Shown here: piece after piece, positions 1-16,000 of the stretch
How positions within the stretch are numbered: the first letter of the stretch is position 1
Layout: the number at the start of each line of letters is the position of its first letter
Assembly (NCBI RefSeq): GCF_050948215.1
Contig: NW_027488628.1
Coordinates: 620,001 to 684,000, forward strand
Source: Halictus rubicundus
Taxonomy: Eukaryota > Arthropoda > Insecta > Hymenoptera > Halictidae
Length of the DNA stretch: 64,000 nt
Direction of reading: 5' to 3'
Position numbers and translations under genes: made by a program
Notes under the pieces: model-generated
What the model saw: the letters and a program-made list of their open reading frames with translations, nothing else
Databases searched by the model: none
What the model was told of the DNA's origin: nothing

Positions 1-3000
1 GATAGAGGATATGATAGGATAGAGGATAGGCTAGGATAGAGGATTGGATAGGATAGAGGATAGATGATAGGATAGGATAGAGGATTGGATAGGATACAGG
101 ATAGGGTAGGATAGAGGATAGGATAGGGGATTTGATAGGATAGAGGATAGGATAGGATAGAAGATAGGATAGGATAGAGGATAGGATAGGATAGAGGATA
201 GGATAGGATAGAGGATAGGATAGACGATAGGATAGGATAGAGGATAGGATAGACGATAGGATAGGATAGAGGATAGGATAGGATAGAGGATAGGATAGGA
301 TAGAGGATAGGATAGGATAGAGGATAGGATAGGATAGAGGATAGGATAGACGATAGGATAGACGATAGGATAGGATAGAGGATAGGATAGGATAGACGAT
401 AGGATAGGATAGAGGATAGGATAGGGGATTTGATAGGATACAGGATAGGATAGAATAGAGGATAGGATAGGGTAGAGGATTGGATAGAGGATAGGATAGG
501 ATAGAGGATATTATAGGATAGAGGATATGATAGGATAGAGGATAGGATAGGATAGAGGATAGGTTAGGGGATTTGATAGGATAGAGGATAGGATAGGATA
601 GAGGATAGGATAGGGGATTTGATAGGATAGAGGATAGGATAGGATAGAAGATAGGATAGGATAGAGGATATGATAGGATAGAGGATAGGATAGGATAGGA
701 TAGAGGATAGAGGATAGGATAGAGGATAGGATAGGATGGGATAGAGGATTGGAGAGGGGATAGGATAGGATAGAGGATATTATAGGATAGAGGATATGAT
801 AGGATAGAGGATAGGATAGGATAGAGGATAGGATAGGATAGAGGATACGATATCTTAGGCGATAGGATAGGATAGAGGATAGGATAGGGGATTGGATAGG
901 ATAGAGAACAGGATACGATAGGGGATAGGATAGGATAGAGGATAGGATAGGATAGAGGATAGGATAGAGGATATGATAGGATAGAGGATAGGCTAGGATA
1001 GAGGATAGGATAGACAATAGGATAGACGATAGGATAGGATAGAGGATAGGATAGTACAGAGGATAGGATAGGGGATTTGATAGGATACAGGACATGATAG
1101 AATAGAGGATAGGATAGGATAGAGGATTGGATAGAGGATAGGATAGGATAGAGGATATTATAGGATAGAGGATATGATTGGATAGAGGATAGGCTAGGAT
1201 AGAGGATTGGATAGGATAGAGGATTGGATAGGATACAGGATAGGATAGGATAGAGGATAGGATAGGGGATTTGATAGGATAGAGGATTGGATAGGATAGA
1301 GGATAGATGATAGGATAGGATAGAGCATTGGATAGGATACAGGATAGGATAGGATAGAGGATGGGATAGACGATAGGATAGGATACAGGATAGGATAGGA
1401 TAGAGGATAGGATAGGATAGAGAATAGGATAGACGATAGGATAGGATAGAGGATAGGATAGGATAGAGGATAGGATAGGATAGAGGATAAGATAGACGAT
1501 AGGATAGGATACAGGATAGGATATTATAGAGGACAGGATAGGGGATTTGATAGGATAGAGGATATTATAGGATAGAGGATAGGATAGAGGATAGGATAGG
1601 ATAGAGGACAGGATAGGATAGAGGATAGGATAGGATAGAGGATTGGATAGGTTACAGGAAAGGATAGGATTGAGGATAGATGATAGGATATGATAGAGGA
1701 TAGGATAGGGTAGAGGATAGGATAGGAAAGAGGATGGGATAGGATAGAGGGTAGGATAGGATAGAGGATAGGATAGTACAGAGGATAGGATAGGCGATTT
1801 GATAGGATAAAGGACAGGATAGAATAGAGGATAGGATAGGATAGAGGATTGGATAGAGGATAGGATAGGATAGAGGATGTTTTATAGGATAGAGGATATG
1901 ATAGGATAGAGGATAGGCTAGGATAGAGGATTGGATAGGTTAGAGGATAGATGATAGGATAGGATAGGGGATTTAATAGGATAGAGGATAGGATAGGATA
2001 AAAGGTAGGATAGAATAGAGGATAGGATAGGATAGAGGATAGGATAGGATAGAGGATAGGATAGACGATAGGATAGGATAGAGGATAGGATAGGATAGAG
2101 GATAGGATAGGATAGAGGATAGGATAGGATAGAGGATAGGATAGGATAGAGGATAGGATAGACGATAGGATAGGATAGAGGATAGGATAGGATAGAGGAT
2201 AGGATAGGATAGAGGATAGGATAGGATAGAGGATAGGATAGGATAGAGGATAGGATAGACGATAGGATAGGATACAGGATAGGATAGGATAGAGGATAGG
2301 ATAGGGGATTTGATAGGATAGAGGATTGGATAGGATACAGGAAAGGATAGGATAGAGGATAGGATAGAGGATAGGATAGGATAGAAGATAGGATAGGATA
2401 GAGGATAGGATAGGATAGAGGATAGGATAGACGATAGGATAGGATACAGGATAGGATAGGATAGAGGATAGGATAGGGGATTTGATAGGATAGAGGATTG
2501 GATAGGATACAGGAAAGGATAGGATAGAGGATAGGATAGAGGATAGGATAGGATAGAAGATAGGATAGGATAGAGGATAGGATAGGATAGAGGATAGGAT
2601 AGGATAGAGGATAGGATAGGATAGAGGATAGGATAGACGATAGGATAGACGATAGGATAGGATAGAGGACAGGATAGGATAGAGGATAGGATAGGATAGA
2701 GGATTGGATAGGATACAGGAAAGGATAGGATTGATGATGGATGTTGGGTAGGATAGAGGATTGGATAGGATACAGGAAAGGATAGGATTGATGATAGATG
2801 ATAGGATAGGATAGAGGATTGGATAGGATACAGGATAGGATAGGATAGAGGATAGGATAGGGGATTTGATAGTATAGAGGATAGGATAGGATAGAAGATA
2901 GGATAGGATAGAGGATAGGATAGTATAGAGGATAGGATAGGATAGAGGATAGGATAGGATAGAGGATAGGATAGACGATAGGATAGACGATAGGATAGGA

Positions 3001-6000
3001 TAGAGGATAGGATAGGATAGACGATAGGATAGGATAGAGGATAGGATAGGATAGAGGATAGGATAGGATAGGATAGAGGATAGGATAGGATAGAGGATAG
3101 GATAGGATAGAGGATATGATAGGATAGACGATAGGATAGGATAGAGGATAGGATAGGATAGAGGATAGGATAGGATAGGATAGAGGATAGGATAGGATAG
3201 AGGATAGGATAGGATAGAGGATAGGATAGGATAGAGGATAGGATAGGATAGAGGATAGGATAGAGGATAGGATAGAGGATAGGATAGAGGATAGCATAGG
3301 ATAGAGGATAGGATAGGATAGCGGATAGGATAGGATAGAGGATAGGATAGGACAGAGGATAGGATAGGACAGAGGATAGGATAGGGGATAGGATAGGATA
3401 GTAGATATTATAGGATAGAGGATAGGATAGGATAGAGGATAGGATAGGATAGAGGATAGGTTAGACGATAGGATAGGATAGAGGATAGGATAGGGTAGAG
3501 GATAGGATAGGATAGAGGATAGGATAGGATAGAGGATAGGATAGACGATAGGATAGGATACAGGATAGGATAGGATAGAGGATAGGATAGGGGATTTGAT
3601 AGGATAGAGGATTGGATAGGATACAGGAAAGGATAGGATTGATGAAAGATGATAGCATAGGATAGAGGATTGGATAGGATACAGGATAGGATAGGATAGA
3701 GGATAGGATAGGGGATTTGATAGGATAGAGGATATTATAGGATAGAGGATAGGATAGAGGATAGGATAGGATAGAGGACAGGATAGGATAGAGGATAGGA
3801 TAGGATAGAGGATAGGATAGGATAGAGTATAGGATAGGATAGAGGATTGGATAGGATAGAGGATAGATGATAGGATAGGATAGAGCATTGGATAGGATAC
3901 AGGATAGGATAGGATAGAGGATAGGATAGACGATAGGATAGGATAGAGGATAGGATAGGATAGAGGATAGGATAGGATAGAGAATAGGATAGACAACAGG
4001 ATAGGATAGAGGATAGGATAGGATAGAGGATAGGATAGGATAGAGGAGAGGATAGGATAGAGGATTGGATAGGATAGAGGATAGATGATAGGATAGGATA
4101 GAGCATTGGATAGGATACAGGATAGGATAGGATAGAGGATGGGATAGACGATAGGATAGGATAGAGGATAGGATAGGATAGAGGATAGGATAGGATAGAG
4201 GATAGGATAGACGACAGGATAGGATAGAGGATAGGATAGGATAGAGGATAGGATAGGATAGAGGATAGGATAGGATAGAGGATAGGATAGGATAGAGGAT
4301 AGGATAGGATAGAGGATAGGATAGGATAGAGGATAGGATAGAGGATAGGATAGAGGATACGATAGAGAATAGGTTAGGATAGAGGATAGGATAGGATAGA
4401 GGATAGGATAGGATAGTGGATAGGATAGGATAGAGGATAGGATAGGATAGAGGATAGGATAGGATAGAGGATAGGATAGGATAGAGGATAGGATAGGATA
4501 GAGGATAGGATAGGATAGAGGATAGGATAGGATAGAGGATTGGATAGGATACAGGAAAGGATAGGATTGAGGTTAGATGATAGGATAGGATAGAGGATAG
4601 GATAGGATAGAGGAGAGGATAGGAGAGAGGATAGGATAGGATAGAGGAGAGGATAGGATAGAGGATAGGATAGGATAGAGGATAGGATAGGATAGAGTAT
4701 AGGATAGGATAGAGGATTGGATAGGATAGAGGATAGATGATAGGATAGGATAGAGCATTGGATAGGATACAGGATAGGATAGGATAGAGGATAGGATAGA
4801 CGATAGGATAGGATAGAGGATAGGATAGGATAGAGGATAGGATAGGATAGAGGATAGGATAGGATAGAGGATAGGATAGGATAGAGGATAGGATAGAGGA
4901 TAGGATAGAGGATAGGATAGAGAATAGGTTAGGATAGAGGATAGGATAGGATAGAGGATAGGATAGTATAGAGGATAGGATAGACGATAGGATAGGATAG
5001 AGGATAGGTTAGGATAGAGGATAGGATAGGATAGAGGATTGGATAGGATACAGGAAAGGATAGGATTGAGGTTAGATGATAGGATAGGATAGAGGATAGG
5101 ATAGGATAGAGGAGAGGATAGGAGAGAGGATAGGATAGGATAGAGGATAGGATAGGATAGAGGATAGGATAGGATAGACGATAGGATAGGATAGAGGATA
5201 GGATAGGATAGAGGATAGGATAGGATAGGATAGAGGATAGGATAGGATAGAGGATAGGATAGGATAGAGGATAGGATAGGATAGAGGATAGGATAGGATA
5301 GAGGATAGGATAGGATAGAGGATAGGATAGGATAGAGGATAGGATAGGATAGAGGATAGGATAGGATAGAGGATAGGATAGGATAGAGGATAGGATAGGA
5401 TAGAGGATAGGATAGGATAGAGGATAGGATAGAGGATAGGATAGAGGATAGGATAGAGGATAGGATAGAGGATAGCATAGGATAGAGGATAGGATAGGAT
5501 AGCGGATAGGATAGGATAGAGGATAGGATAGGACAGAGGATAGGATAGGACAGAGGATAGGATAGGGGATAGGATAGGATAGTAGATATTATAGGATAGA
5601 GGATAGGATAGGATAGAGGATAGGATAGACGATAGGATAGGATAGAGGATAGGATAGGATTGAGGATAGGATAGGATAGACGATAGGATAGGATAGAGGA
5701 TAGGATAGACGATAGGATAGGATACAGGATAGGATAGGATAGAGGATAGGATAGGGGATTTGATAGGATAGAGGATTGGATAGGATACAGGAAAGGATAG
5801 GATTGATGATAGATGATAGCATAGGATAGAGGATTGGATAGGATACAGGATAGGATAGGATAGAGGATAGGATAGGGGATTTGATAGGATAGAGGATATT
5901 ATAGGATAGAGGATAGGATAGAGGATAGGATAGGATAGAGGACAGGATAGGATAGAGGATAGGATAGGATAGAGGATTGGATAGGATACAGGAAAGGATA

Positions 6001-7050
6001 GGATTGAGGTTAGATGATAGGATAGGATAGAGGATAGGATAGGATAGAGGAGAGGATAGGAGAGAGGATAGGATAGGATAGAGGAGAGGATAGGATAGAG
6101 GATAGGATAGGATAGAGGATAGGATAGGATAGAGTATAGGATAGGATAGAGGATTGGATAGGATAGAGGATAGATGATAGGATAGGATAGAGCATTGGAT
6201 AGGATACAGGATAGGATAGGATAGAGGATAGGATAGACGATAGGATAGGATAGAGGATAGGATAGGATAGAGGATAGGATAGGATAGAGGATAGGATAGA
6301 CGACAGGATAGGATAGAGGATAGGATAGGATAGAGGATAGGATAGGATAGAGGATAGGATAGAGGATAGGATAGAGGATAGGATAGAGAATACGTTAGGA
6401 TAGAGGATAGGATAGGATAGAGGATAGGATAGTGTAGAGGATAGGATAGACGATAGGATAGGATAGAGGATAGGATAGGATAGAGGATAGGATAGGATAG
6501 AGGATTGGATAGGATACAGGAAAGGATAGGATTGAGGATAGATGATAGGATAGGATAGAGGATAGGATAGGATAGAGGAGAGGATAGGAGAGAGGATAGG
6601 ATAGACGATAGGATAGGATAGAGGATAGGATAGACGATAGGATAGGATAGAGGATAGGATAGGATAGAGGATAGGATAGGATAGAGGATAGGATAGGATA
6701 GAGGATAGGATAGGATAGGATAGAGGATAGGATAGGATAGAGGATTGGATAGGATACAGGAAAGGATAGGATTGATGATAGATGATAGGATAGGATAGAG
6801 GATAGGATAGGATAGAGGATAGGATAGACGATAGGATAGACGATAGGATAGGATAGAGGATATTATAGGATAGAGGATAGGATAGAGGATAGGATAGAGG
6901 ATAGGATAGGATAGAGGACAGGATAGGGTAGAGGATAGGATAGGATAGAGGATTGGATAGGATACAGGAAAGGATAGGATTGAGGATAGATGATAGGATA
7001 TGATAGAGGATAGGATAGGATAGAGGATAGGATAGAGGATAGGATAGGAT
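1..7050. repeat. Large satellite duplication, copy A (pairs with 10256-19660)
   Basis: The variant order in this stretch is repeated about 10.2 kb downstream. Anchors: the EcoRV-containing variant at 849 pairs with 11029, GATGTTTTATAGG near 1878 with about 12050, ATGTTGGG at 2741 with 12914, GATGAAAGAT at 3641 with 13831, and GTAGATATTA at 5582 with 15881. The offset drifts between about 10,170 and 10,300 through gain or loss of short satellite units. Near 6906-6924 this copy holds the unoccupied version of the site where the R1-clade element sits in the partner copy. The limits are approximate, and the left edge runs off the window. Confidence 0.85.
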
Positions 7051-10000
7051 AGAGGAGAGGATAGGAGAGAGGATAGGATAGGATAGAGGATAGGATAGGA
7101 TAGAGGATAGGATAGGATAGACGATAGGATAGGATAGAGGATAGGATAGGATAGAGGATAGGATAGGATAGGATAGAGGATAGGATAGGATAGAGGATAG
7201 GATAGGATAGAGGATAGGATAGGATAGAGGATAGGATAGGATAGAGGATAGGATAGGATAGAGGATAGGATAGGATAGAGGATAGGATAGGATAGAGGAT
7301 AGGATAGAGGATAGGATAGAGGATAGCATAGGATAGAGGATAGGATAAGATAGCGGATAGGATAGGATAGAGGATAGGATAGGACAGAGGATAGGATAGG
7401 ACAGAGGATAGGATAGGGGATAGGATAGGATAGTAGATATTATAGGATAGAGGATAGGATAGGATAGAGGATAGGATAGGATAGAGGATAGGATAGACGA
7501 TAGGATAGGATAGAGGATAGGATAGGATAGGATAGAGGATAGGATAGGATAGAGGATAGGATAGACGATAGGATAGGATACAGGATAGTATAGGATAGAG
7601 GATAGGATAGGGGATTTGATAGGATAGAGGATTGGATAGGATACAGGAAAGGATAGGATTGATGATAGATGATAGCATAGGATAGAGGATTGGATAGGAT
7701 ACAGGATAGGATAGGATAGAGGATAGGATAGGGGATTTGATAGGATAGAGGATATTATAGGATAGAGGATAGGATAGAGGATAGGATAGGATAGAGGATA
7801 GGATAGACGACAGGATAGGATAGAGGATAGGATAGGATAGAGGATAGGATAGGATAGAGGATAGGATAGAGGATAGGATAGAGGATAGGATAGAGAATAG
7901 GTTAGGATAGAGGATAGGATAGGATAGAGGATAGGATAGTGTAGAGGATAGGATAGACGATAGGATAGGATAGAGGATAGGATAGGATAGAGGATAGGAT
8001 AGGATAGAGGATTGGATAGGATACAGGAAAGGATAGGATTGAGGTTAGATGATAGGATAGGATAGAGGATAGGATAGGATAGAGGAGAGGATAGGAGAGA
8101 GGATAGGATAGACGATAGGATAGGATAGAGGATAGGATAGACGATAGGATAGGATAGAGGATAGGATAGGATAGAGGATAGGATAGGATAGAGGATAGGA
8201 TAGGATAGAGGATAGGATAGGATAGGATAGAGGATAGGATAGGATAGAGGATTGGATAGGATACAGGAAAGGATAGGATTGATGATAGATGATAGGATAG
8301 GATAGAGGATAGGATAGGATAGAGGATAGGATAGACGATAGGATAGACGATAGGATAGGATAGAGGATATTATAGGATAGAGGATAGGATAGAGGATAGG
8401 ATAGAGGATAGGATAGGATAGAGGACAGGATAGGGTAGAGGATAGGATAGGATAGAGGATTGGATAGGATACAGGAAAGGATAGGATTGAGGATAGATGA
8501 TAGGATATGATAGAGGATAGGATAGAGGATAGGATAGGATAGAGGAGAGGATAGGAGAGAGGATAGGATAGGATAGAGGATAGGATAGGATAGAGGATAG
8601 GATAGGATAGAGGATAGGATAGGATAGAGGATAGGATAGGATAGAGGATAGGATAGACGATAGGATAGGATACAGGATAGGATAGGATAGAGGATAGGAT
8701 AGGGGATTTGATAGGATAGAGGATTGGATAGGATACAGGAAAGGATGGGATTGATGATAGATGATAGGATAGGATAGAGGATTGGATAGGATACAGGATA
8801 GGATAGGATAGAGGATAGGATAGGGGATTTGAAAGGATAGAGGATATTATAGGATAGAGGATAGGATAGAGGATAGGATAGGATAGAGGACAGGATAGGA
8901 TAGAGGATAGGATAGGATAGAGGACAGGATAGGATAGAGGATAGGATAGGATAGAGGATTGGATAGGATACAGGAAAGGATAGGATTGATGATAGATGAT
9001 AGAATAGGATAGAGGATTGGATAGGATACAGGATAGGATAGGATAGAGGATAGGATAGGGGATTTGATAGGGTAGAGGATAGGATAGGATAGAAGATAGG
9101 ATAGGATAGAGGATAGGATAGGATAGAGGATAGGATAGGATAGAGGATAGGATAGGATAGAGGATAGGATAGACGATAGGATAGACGATAGGATAGGATA
9201 GAGGATAGGATAGGATAGACGATAGGATAGGATAGAGGATAGGATAGGACAGAGGATAGGATAGAGGATAGGATAGGATAGAGGATAGGATAGGATAGAG
9301 GATAGGACAGGATAGAGGATAGGACAGGATAGAGGATAGGATAGACGATAGGATAGACGATAGGATAGGATAGAGGATAGGATAGGATAGACGATAGGAT
9401 AGGATAGAGGATAGGATAGGGGATTTGATAGGATACAGGATAGGATAGAATAGAGGATAGGATAGGGTAGAGGATTGGATAGAGGATAGGATAGGATAGA
9501 GGATATTATAGGATAGAGGATATGATAGGATAGAGGATAGGATAGGATAGAGGATAGGTTAGGGGATTTGATAGGATAGAGGATAGGATAGGATAGAGGA
9601 TAGGATAGGGGATTTGATAGGATAGAGGATAGGATATGATAGAAGATAGGATAGGATAGAGGATAGGATAGGATAGAGGATAGGATAGAGGATAGGATAG
9701 AGAATAGGTTAGGATAGAGGATAGGATAGGATAGAGGATAGGATAGGATAGAGGATAGGATAGGATAGAGGATAGGATAGGATAGAGGATAGGATAGGAT
9801 AGGATAGAGGATAGAGGATAGGATAGAGGATAGGATAGGATGGAATAGAGGATTGGATAGGGGATAGGATAGGATAGAGGATATTATAGGATAGAGGATA
9901 TGATAGGATAGAGGATAGGATAGGATACAGGATAGGATAGGATAGAGGATACGATATCTTAGGCGATAGGATAGGATAGAGGATAGGATAGGGGATTGGA

Positions 10001-13000
10001 TAGGATAGAGAACAGGATACGATAGGGGATAGGATAGGATAGAGGATAGGATAGGATAGAGGATATGATAGGATAGAGGATAGGCTAGGATAGAGGATAG
10101 GATAGACGATAGGATAGACGATAGGATAGGATAGAGGGTAGGATAGTACAGAGGATAGGATAGGGGATTTGATAGGATACAGGACATGATAGAATAGAGG
10201 ATAGGATAGGATAGAGGATTGGATAGAGGATAGGATAGGATAGAGGATATTATAGGATAGAGGATATGATAGGATAGAGGATAGGCTAGGATAGAGGATT
10301 GGATAGGATAGAGGATAGATGATAGGATAGGATAGAGGATTGGATAGGATACAGGATAGGGTAGGATAGAGGATAGGATAGGGGATTTGATAGGATAGAG
10401 GATAGGATAGGATAGAAGATAGGATAGGATAGAGGATAGGATAGGATAGAGGATAGGATAGGATAGAGGATAGGATAGGATAGAGGATAGGATAGGATAG
10501 AGGATAGGATAGGATAGAGGATAGGATAGACGATAGGATAGACGATAGGATAGGATAGAGGATAGGATAGGATAGACGATAGGATAGGATAGAGGATAGG
10601 ATAGGGGATTTGATAGGATACAGGATAGGATAGAATAGAGGATAGGATAGGGTAGAGGATTGGATAGAGGATAGGATAGGATAGAGGATATTATAGGATA
10701 GAGGATATGATAGGATAGAGGATAGGATAGGATAGAGGATAGGTTAGGGGATTTGATAGGATAGAGGATAGGATAGGATAGAGGATAGGATAGGGGATTT
10801 GATAGGATAGAGGATAGGATAGGATAGAAGATAGGATAGGATAGAGGATATGATAGGATAGAGGATAGGATAGGATAGGATAGAGGATAGAGGATAGGAT
10901 AGAGGATAGGATAGGATGGGATAGAGGATTGGAGAGGGGATAGGATAGGATAGAGGATATTATAGGATAGAGGATATGATAGGATAGAGGATAGGATAGG
11001 ATAGAGGATAGGATAGGATAGAGGATACGATATCTTAGGCGATAGGATAGGATAGAGGATAGGATAGGGGATTGGATAGGATAGAGAACAGGATACGATA
11101 GGGGATAGGATAGGATAGAGGATAGGATAGGATAGAGGATAGGATAGAGGATATGATAGGATAGAGGATAGGCTAGGATAGAGGATAGGATAGACAATAG
11201 GATAGACGATAGGATAGGATAGAGGATAGGATAGTACAGAGGATAGGATAGGGGATTTGATAGGATACAGGACATGATAGAATAGAGGATAGGATAGGAT
11301 AGAGGATTGGATAGAGGATAGGATAGGATAGAGGATATTATAGGATAGAGGATATGATTGGATAGAGGATAGGCTAGGATAGAGGATTGGATAGGATAGA
11401 GGATTGGATAGGATACAGGATAGGATAGGATAGAGGATAGGATAGGGGATTTGATAGGATAGAGGATAGGATAGGATAGAAGATAGGATAGGATAGAGGA
11501 TAGGATAGGATAGAGGATAGGATAGGATAGAGGATAGGATAGACGATAGGATAGGATAGAGGATAGGATAGGATAGAGGATAGGATAGGATAGAGAATAG
11601 GATAGACGATAGGATAGGATAGAGGATAGGATAGGATAGAGGATAGGATAGGATAGAGGATAAGATAGACGATAGGATAGGATACAGGATAGGATATTAT
11701 AGAGGACAGGATAGGGGATTTGATAGGATAGAGGATATTATAGGATAGAGGATAGGATAGAGGATAGGATAGGATAGAGGACAGGATAGGATAGAGGATA
11801 GGATAGGATAGAGGATTGGATAGGTTACAGGAAAGGATAGGATTGAGGATAGATGATAGGATATGATAGAGGATAGGATAGGGTAGAGGATAGGATAGGA
11901 AAGAGGATAGGATAGGATAGAGGGTAGGATAGGATAGAGGATAGGATAGTACAGAGGATAGGATAGGCGATTTGATAGGATAAAGGACAGGATAGAATAG
12001 AGGATAGGATAGGATAGAGGATTGGATAGAGGATAGGATAGGATAGAGGATGTTTTATAGGATAGAGGATATGATAGGATAGAGGATAGGCTAGGATAGA
12101 GGATTGGATAGGTTAGAGGATAGATGATAGGATAGGATAGGGGATTTAATAGGATAGAGGATAGGATAGGATAAAAGGTAGGATAGAATAGAGGATAGGA
12201 TAGGATAGAGGATAGGATAGGATAGAGGATAGGATAGACGATAGGATAGGATAGAGGATAGGATAGGATAGAGGATAGGATAGGATAGAGGATAGGATAG
12301 GATAGAGGATAGGATAGGATAGAGGATAGGATAGACGATAGGATAGGATAGAGGATAGGATAGGATAGAGGATAGGATAGGATAGAGGATAGGATAGGAT
12401 AGAGGATAGGATAGGATAGAGGATAGGATAGACGATAGGATAGGATACAGGATAGGATAGGATAGAGGATAGGATAGGGGATTTGATAGGATAGAGGATT
12501 GGATAGGATACAGGAAAGGATAGGATAGAGGATAGGATAGAGGATAGGATAGGATAGAAGATAGGATAGGATAGAGGATAGGATAGGATAGAGGATAGGA
12601 TAGACGATAGGATAGGATACAGGATAGGATAGGATAGAGGATAGGATAGGGGACTTGATAGGATAGAGGATTGGATAGGATACAGGAAAGGATAGGATAG
12701 AGGATAGGATAGAGGATAGGATAGGATAGAAGATAGGATAGGATAGAGGATAGGATAGGATAGAGGATAGGATAGGATAGAGGATAGGATAGGATAGAGG
12801 ATAGGATAGACGATAGGATAGACGATAGGATAGGATAGAGGACAGGATAGGATAGAGGATAGGATAGGATAGAGGATTGGATAGGATACAGGAAAGGATA
12901 GGATTGATGATGGATGTTGGGTAGGATAGAGGATTGGATAGGATACAGGAAAGGATAGGATTGATGATAGATGATAGGATAGGATAGAGGATTGGATAGG

Positions 13001-16000
13001 ATACAGGATAGGATAGGATAGAGGATAGGATAGGGGATTTGATAGTATAGAGGATAGGATAGGATAGAAGATAGGATAGGATAGAGGATAGGATAGTATA
13101 GAGGATAGGATAGGATAGAGGATAGGATAGGATAGAGGATAGGATAGACGATAGGATAGACGATAGGATAGGATAGAGGATAGGATAGGATAGACGATAG
13201 GATAGGATAGAGGATAGGATAGGATAGAGGATAGGATAGGATAGGATAGAGGATAGGATAGGATAGAGGATAGGATAGGATAGAGGATATGATAGGATAG
13301 ACGATAGGATAGGATAGAGGATAGGATAGGATAGAGGATAGGATAGGATAGGATAGAGGATAGGATAGGATAGAGGATAGGATAGGATAGAGGATAGGAT
13401 AGGATAGAGGATAGGATAGGATAGAGGATAGGATAGGATAGAGGATAGGATAGAGGATAGGATAGAGGATAGGATAGAGGATAGCATAGGATAGAGGATA
13501 GGATAGGATAGCGGATAGGATAGGATAGAGGATAGGATAGGACAGAGGATAGGATAGGACAGAGGATAGGATAGGGGATAGGATAGGATAGTAGATATTA
13601 TAGGATAGAGGATAGGATAGGATAGAGGATAGGATAGGATAGAGGATAGGATAGACGATAGGATAGGATAGAGGATAGGATAGGGTAGAGGATAGGATAG
13701 GATAGAGGATAGGATAGGATAGAGGATAGGATAGACGATAGGATAGGATACAGGATAGGATAGGATAGAGGATAGGATAGGGGATTTGATAGGATAGAGG
13801 ATTGGATAGGATACAGGAAAGGATAGGATTGATGAAAGATGATAGCATAGGATAGAGGATTGGATAGGATACAGGATAGGATAGGATAGAGGATAGGATA
13901 GGGGATTTGATAGGATAGAGGATATTATAGGATAGAGGATAGGATAGAGGATAGGATAGGATAGAGGACAGGATAGGATAGAGGATAGGATAGGATAGAG
14001 GATTGGATAGGATACAGGAAAGGATAGGATTGAGGTTAGATGATAGGATAGGATAGAGGATAGGATAGGATAGAGGACAGGATAGGAGAGACGATAGGAT
14101 AGGATAGAGGAGAGGATAGGATAGAGGATAGGATAGGATAGAGGATAGGATAGGATAGAGTATAGGATAGGATAGAGGATTGGATAGGATAGAGGATAGA
14201 TGATAGGATAGGATAGAGCATTGGATAGGATACAGGATAGGATAGGATAGAGGATAGGATAGACGATAGGATAGGATAGAGGATAGGATAGGATAGAGGA
14301 TAGGATAGGATAGAGAATAGGATAGACAACAGGATAGGATAGAGGATAGGATAGGATAGAGGATAGGATAGGATAGAGGAGAGGATAGGATAGAGGATTG
14401 GATAGGATAGAGGATAGATGATAGGATAGGATAGAGCATTGGATAGGATACAGGATAGGATAGGATAGAGGATGGGATAGACGATAGGATAGGATAGAGG
14501 ATAGGATAGGATAGAGGATAGGATAGGATAGAGGATAGGATAGACGACAGGATAGGATAGAGGATAGGATAGGATAGAGGATAGGATAGGATAGAGGATA
14601 GGATAGGATAGAGGATAGGATAGGATAGAGGATAGGATAGGATAGAGGATAGGATAGGATAGAGGATAGGATAGAGGATAGGATAGAGGATACGATAGAG
14701 AATAGGTTAGGATAGAGGATAGGATAGGATAGAGGATAGGATAGGATAGAGGATAGGATAGGATAGAGGATAGGATAGGATAGAGGATAGGATAGGATAG
14801 AGGATAGGATAGGATAGAGGATAGGATAGGATAGAGGATAGGATAGGATAGAGGATAGGATAGGATAGAGGATTGGATAGGATACAGGAAAGGATAGGAT
14901 TGAGGTTAGATGATAGGATAGGATAGAGGATAGGATAGGATAGAGGAGAGGATAGGAGAGAGGATAGGATAGGATAGAGGAGAGGATAGGATAGAGGATA
15001 GGATAGGATAGAGGATAGGATAGGATAGAGTATAGGATAGGATAGAGGATTGGATAGGATAGAGGATAGATGATAGGATAGGATAGAGCATTGGATAGGA
15101 TACACGATAGGATAGGATAGAGGATAGGATAGACGATAGGATAGGATAGAGGATAGGATAGGATAGAGGATAGGATAGGATAGAGGATAGGATAGGATCG
15201 AGGATAGGATAGGATAGAGGATAGGATAGAGGATAGGATAGAGGATAGGATAGAGAATAGGTTAGGATAGAGGATAGGATAGGATAGAGGATAGGATAGT
15301 ATAGAGGATAGGATAGACGATAGGATAGGATAGAGGATAGGTTAGGATAGAGGATAGGATAGGATAGAGGATTGGATAGGATACAGGAAAGGATAGGATT
15401 GAGGTTAGATGATAGGATAGGATAGAGGATAGGATAGGATAGAGGAGAGGATAGGAGAGAGGATAGGATAGGATAGAGGATAGGATAGGATAGAGGATAG
15501 GATAGGATAGACGATAGGATAGGATAGAGGATAGGATAGGATAGAGGATAGGATAGGATAGGATAGAGGATAGGATAGGATAGAGGATAGGATAGGATAG
15601 AGGATAGGATAGGATAGAGGATAGGATAGGATAGAGGATAGGATAGGATAGAGGATAGGATAGGATAGAGGATAGGATAGGATAGAGGATAGGATAGGAT
15701 AGAGGATAGGATAGGATAGAGGATAGGATAGAGGATAGGATAGAGGATAGGATAGAGGATAGGATAGAGGATAGCATAGGATAGAGGATAGGATAGGATA
15801 GCGGATAGGATAGGATAGAGGATAGGATAGGACAGAGGATAGGATAGGACAGAGGATAGGATAGGGGATAGGATAGGATAGTAGATATTATAGGATAGAG
15901 GATAGGATAGGATAGAGGATAGGATAGACGATAGGATAGGATAGAGGATAGGATAGGATTGAGGATAGGATAGGATAGAGGATAGGATAGGATAGAGGAT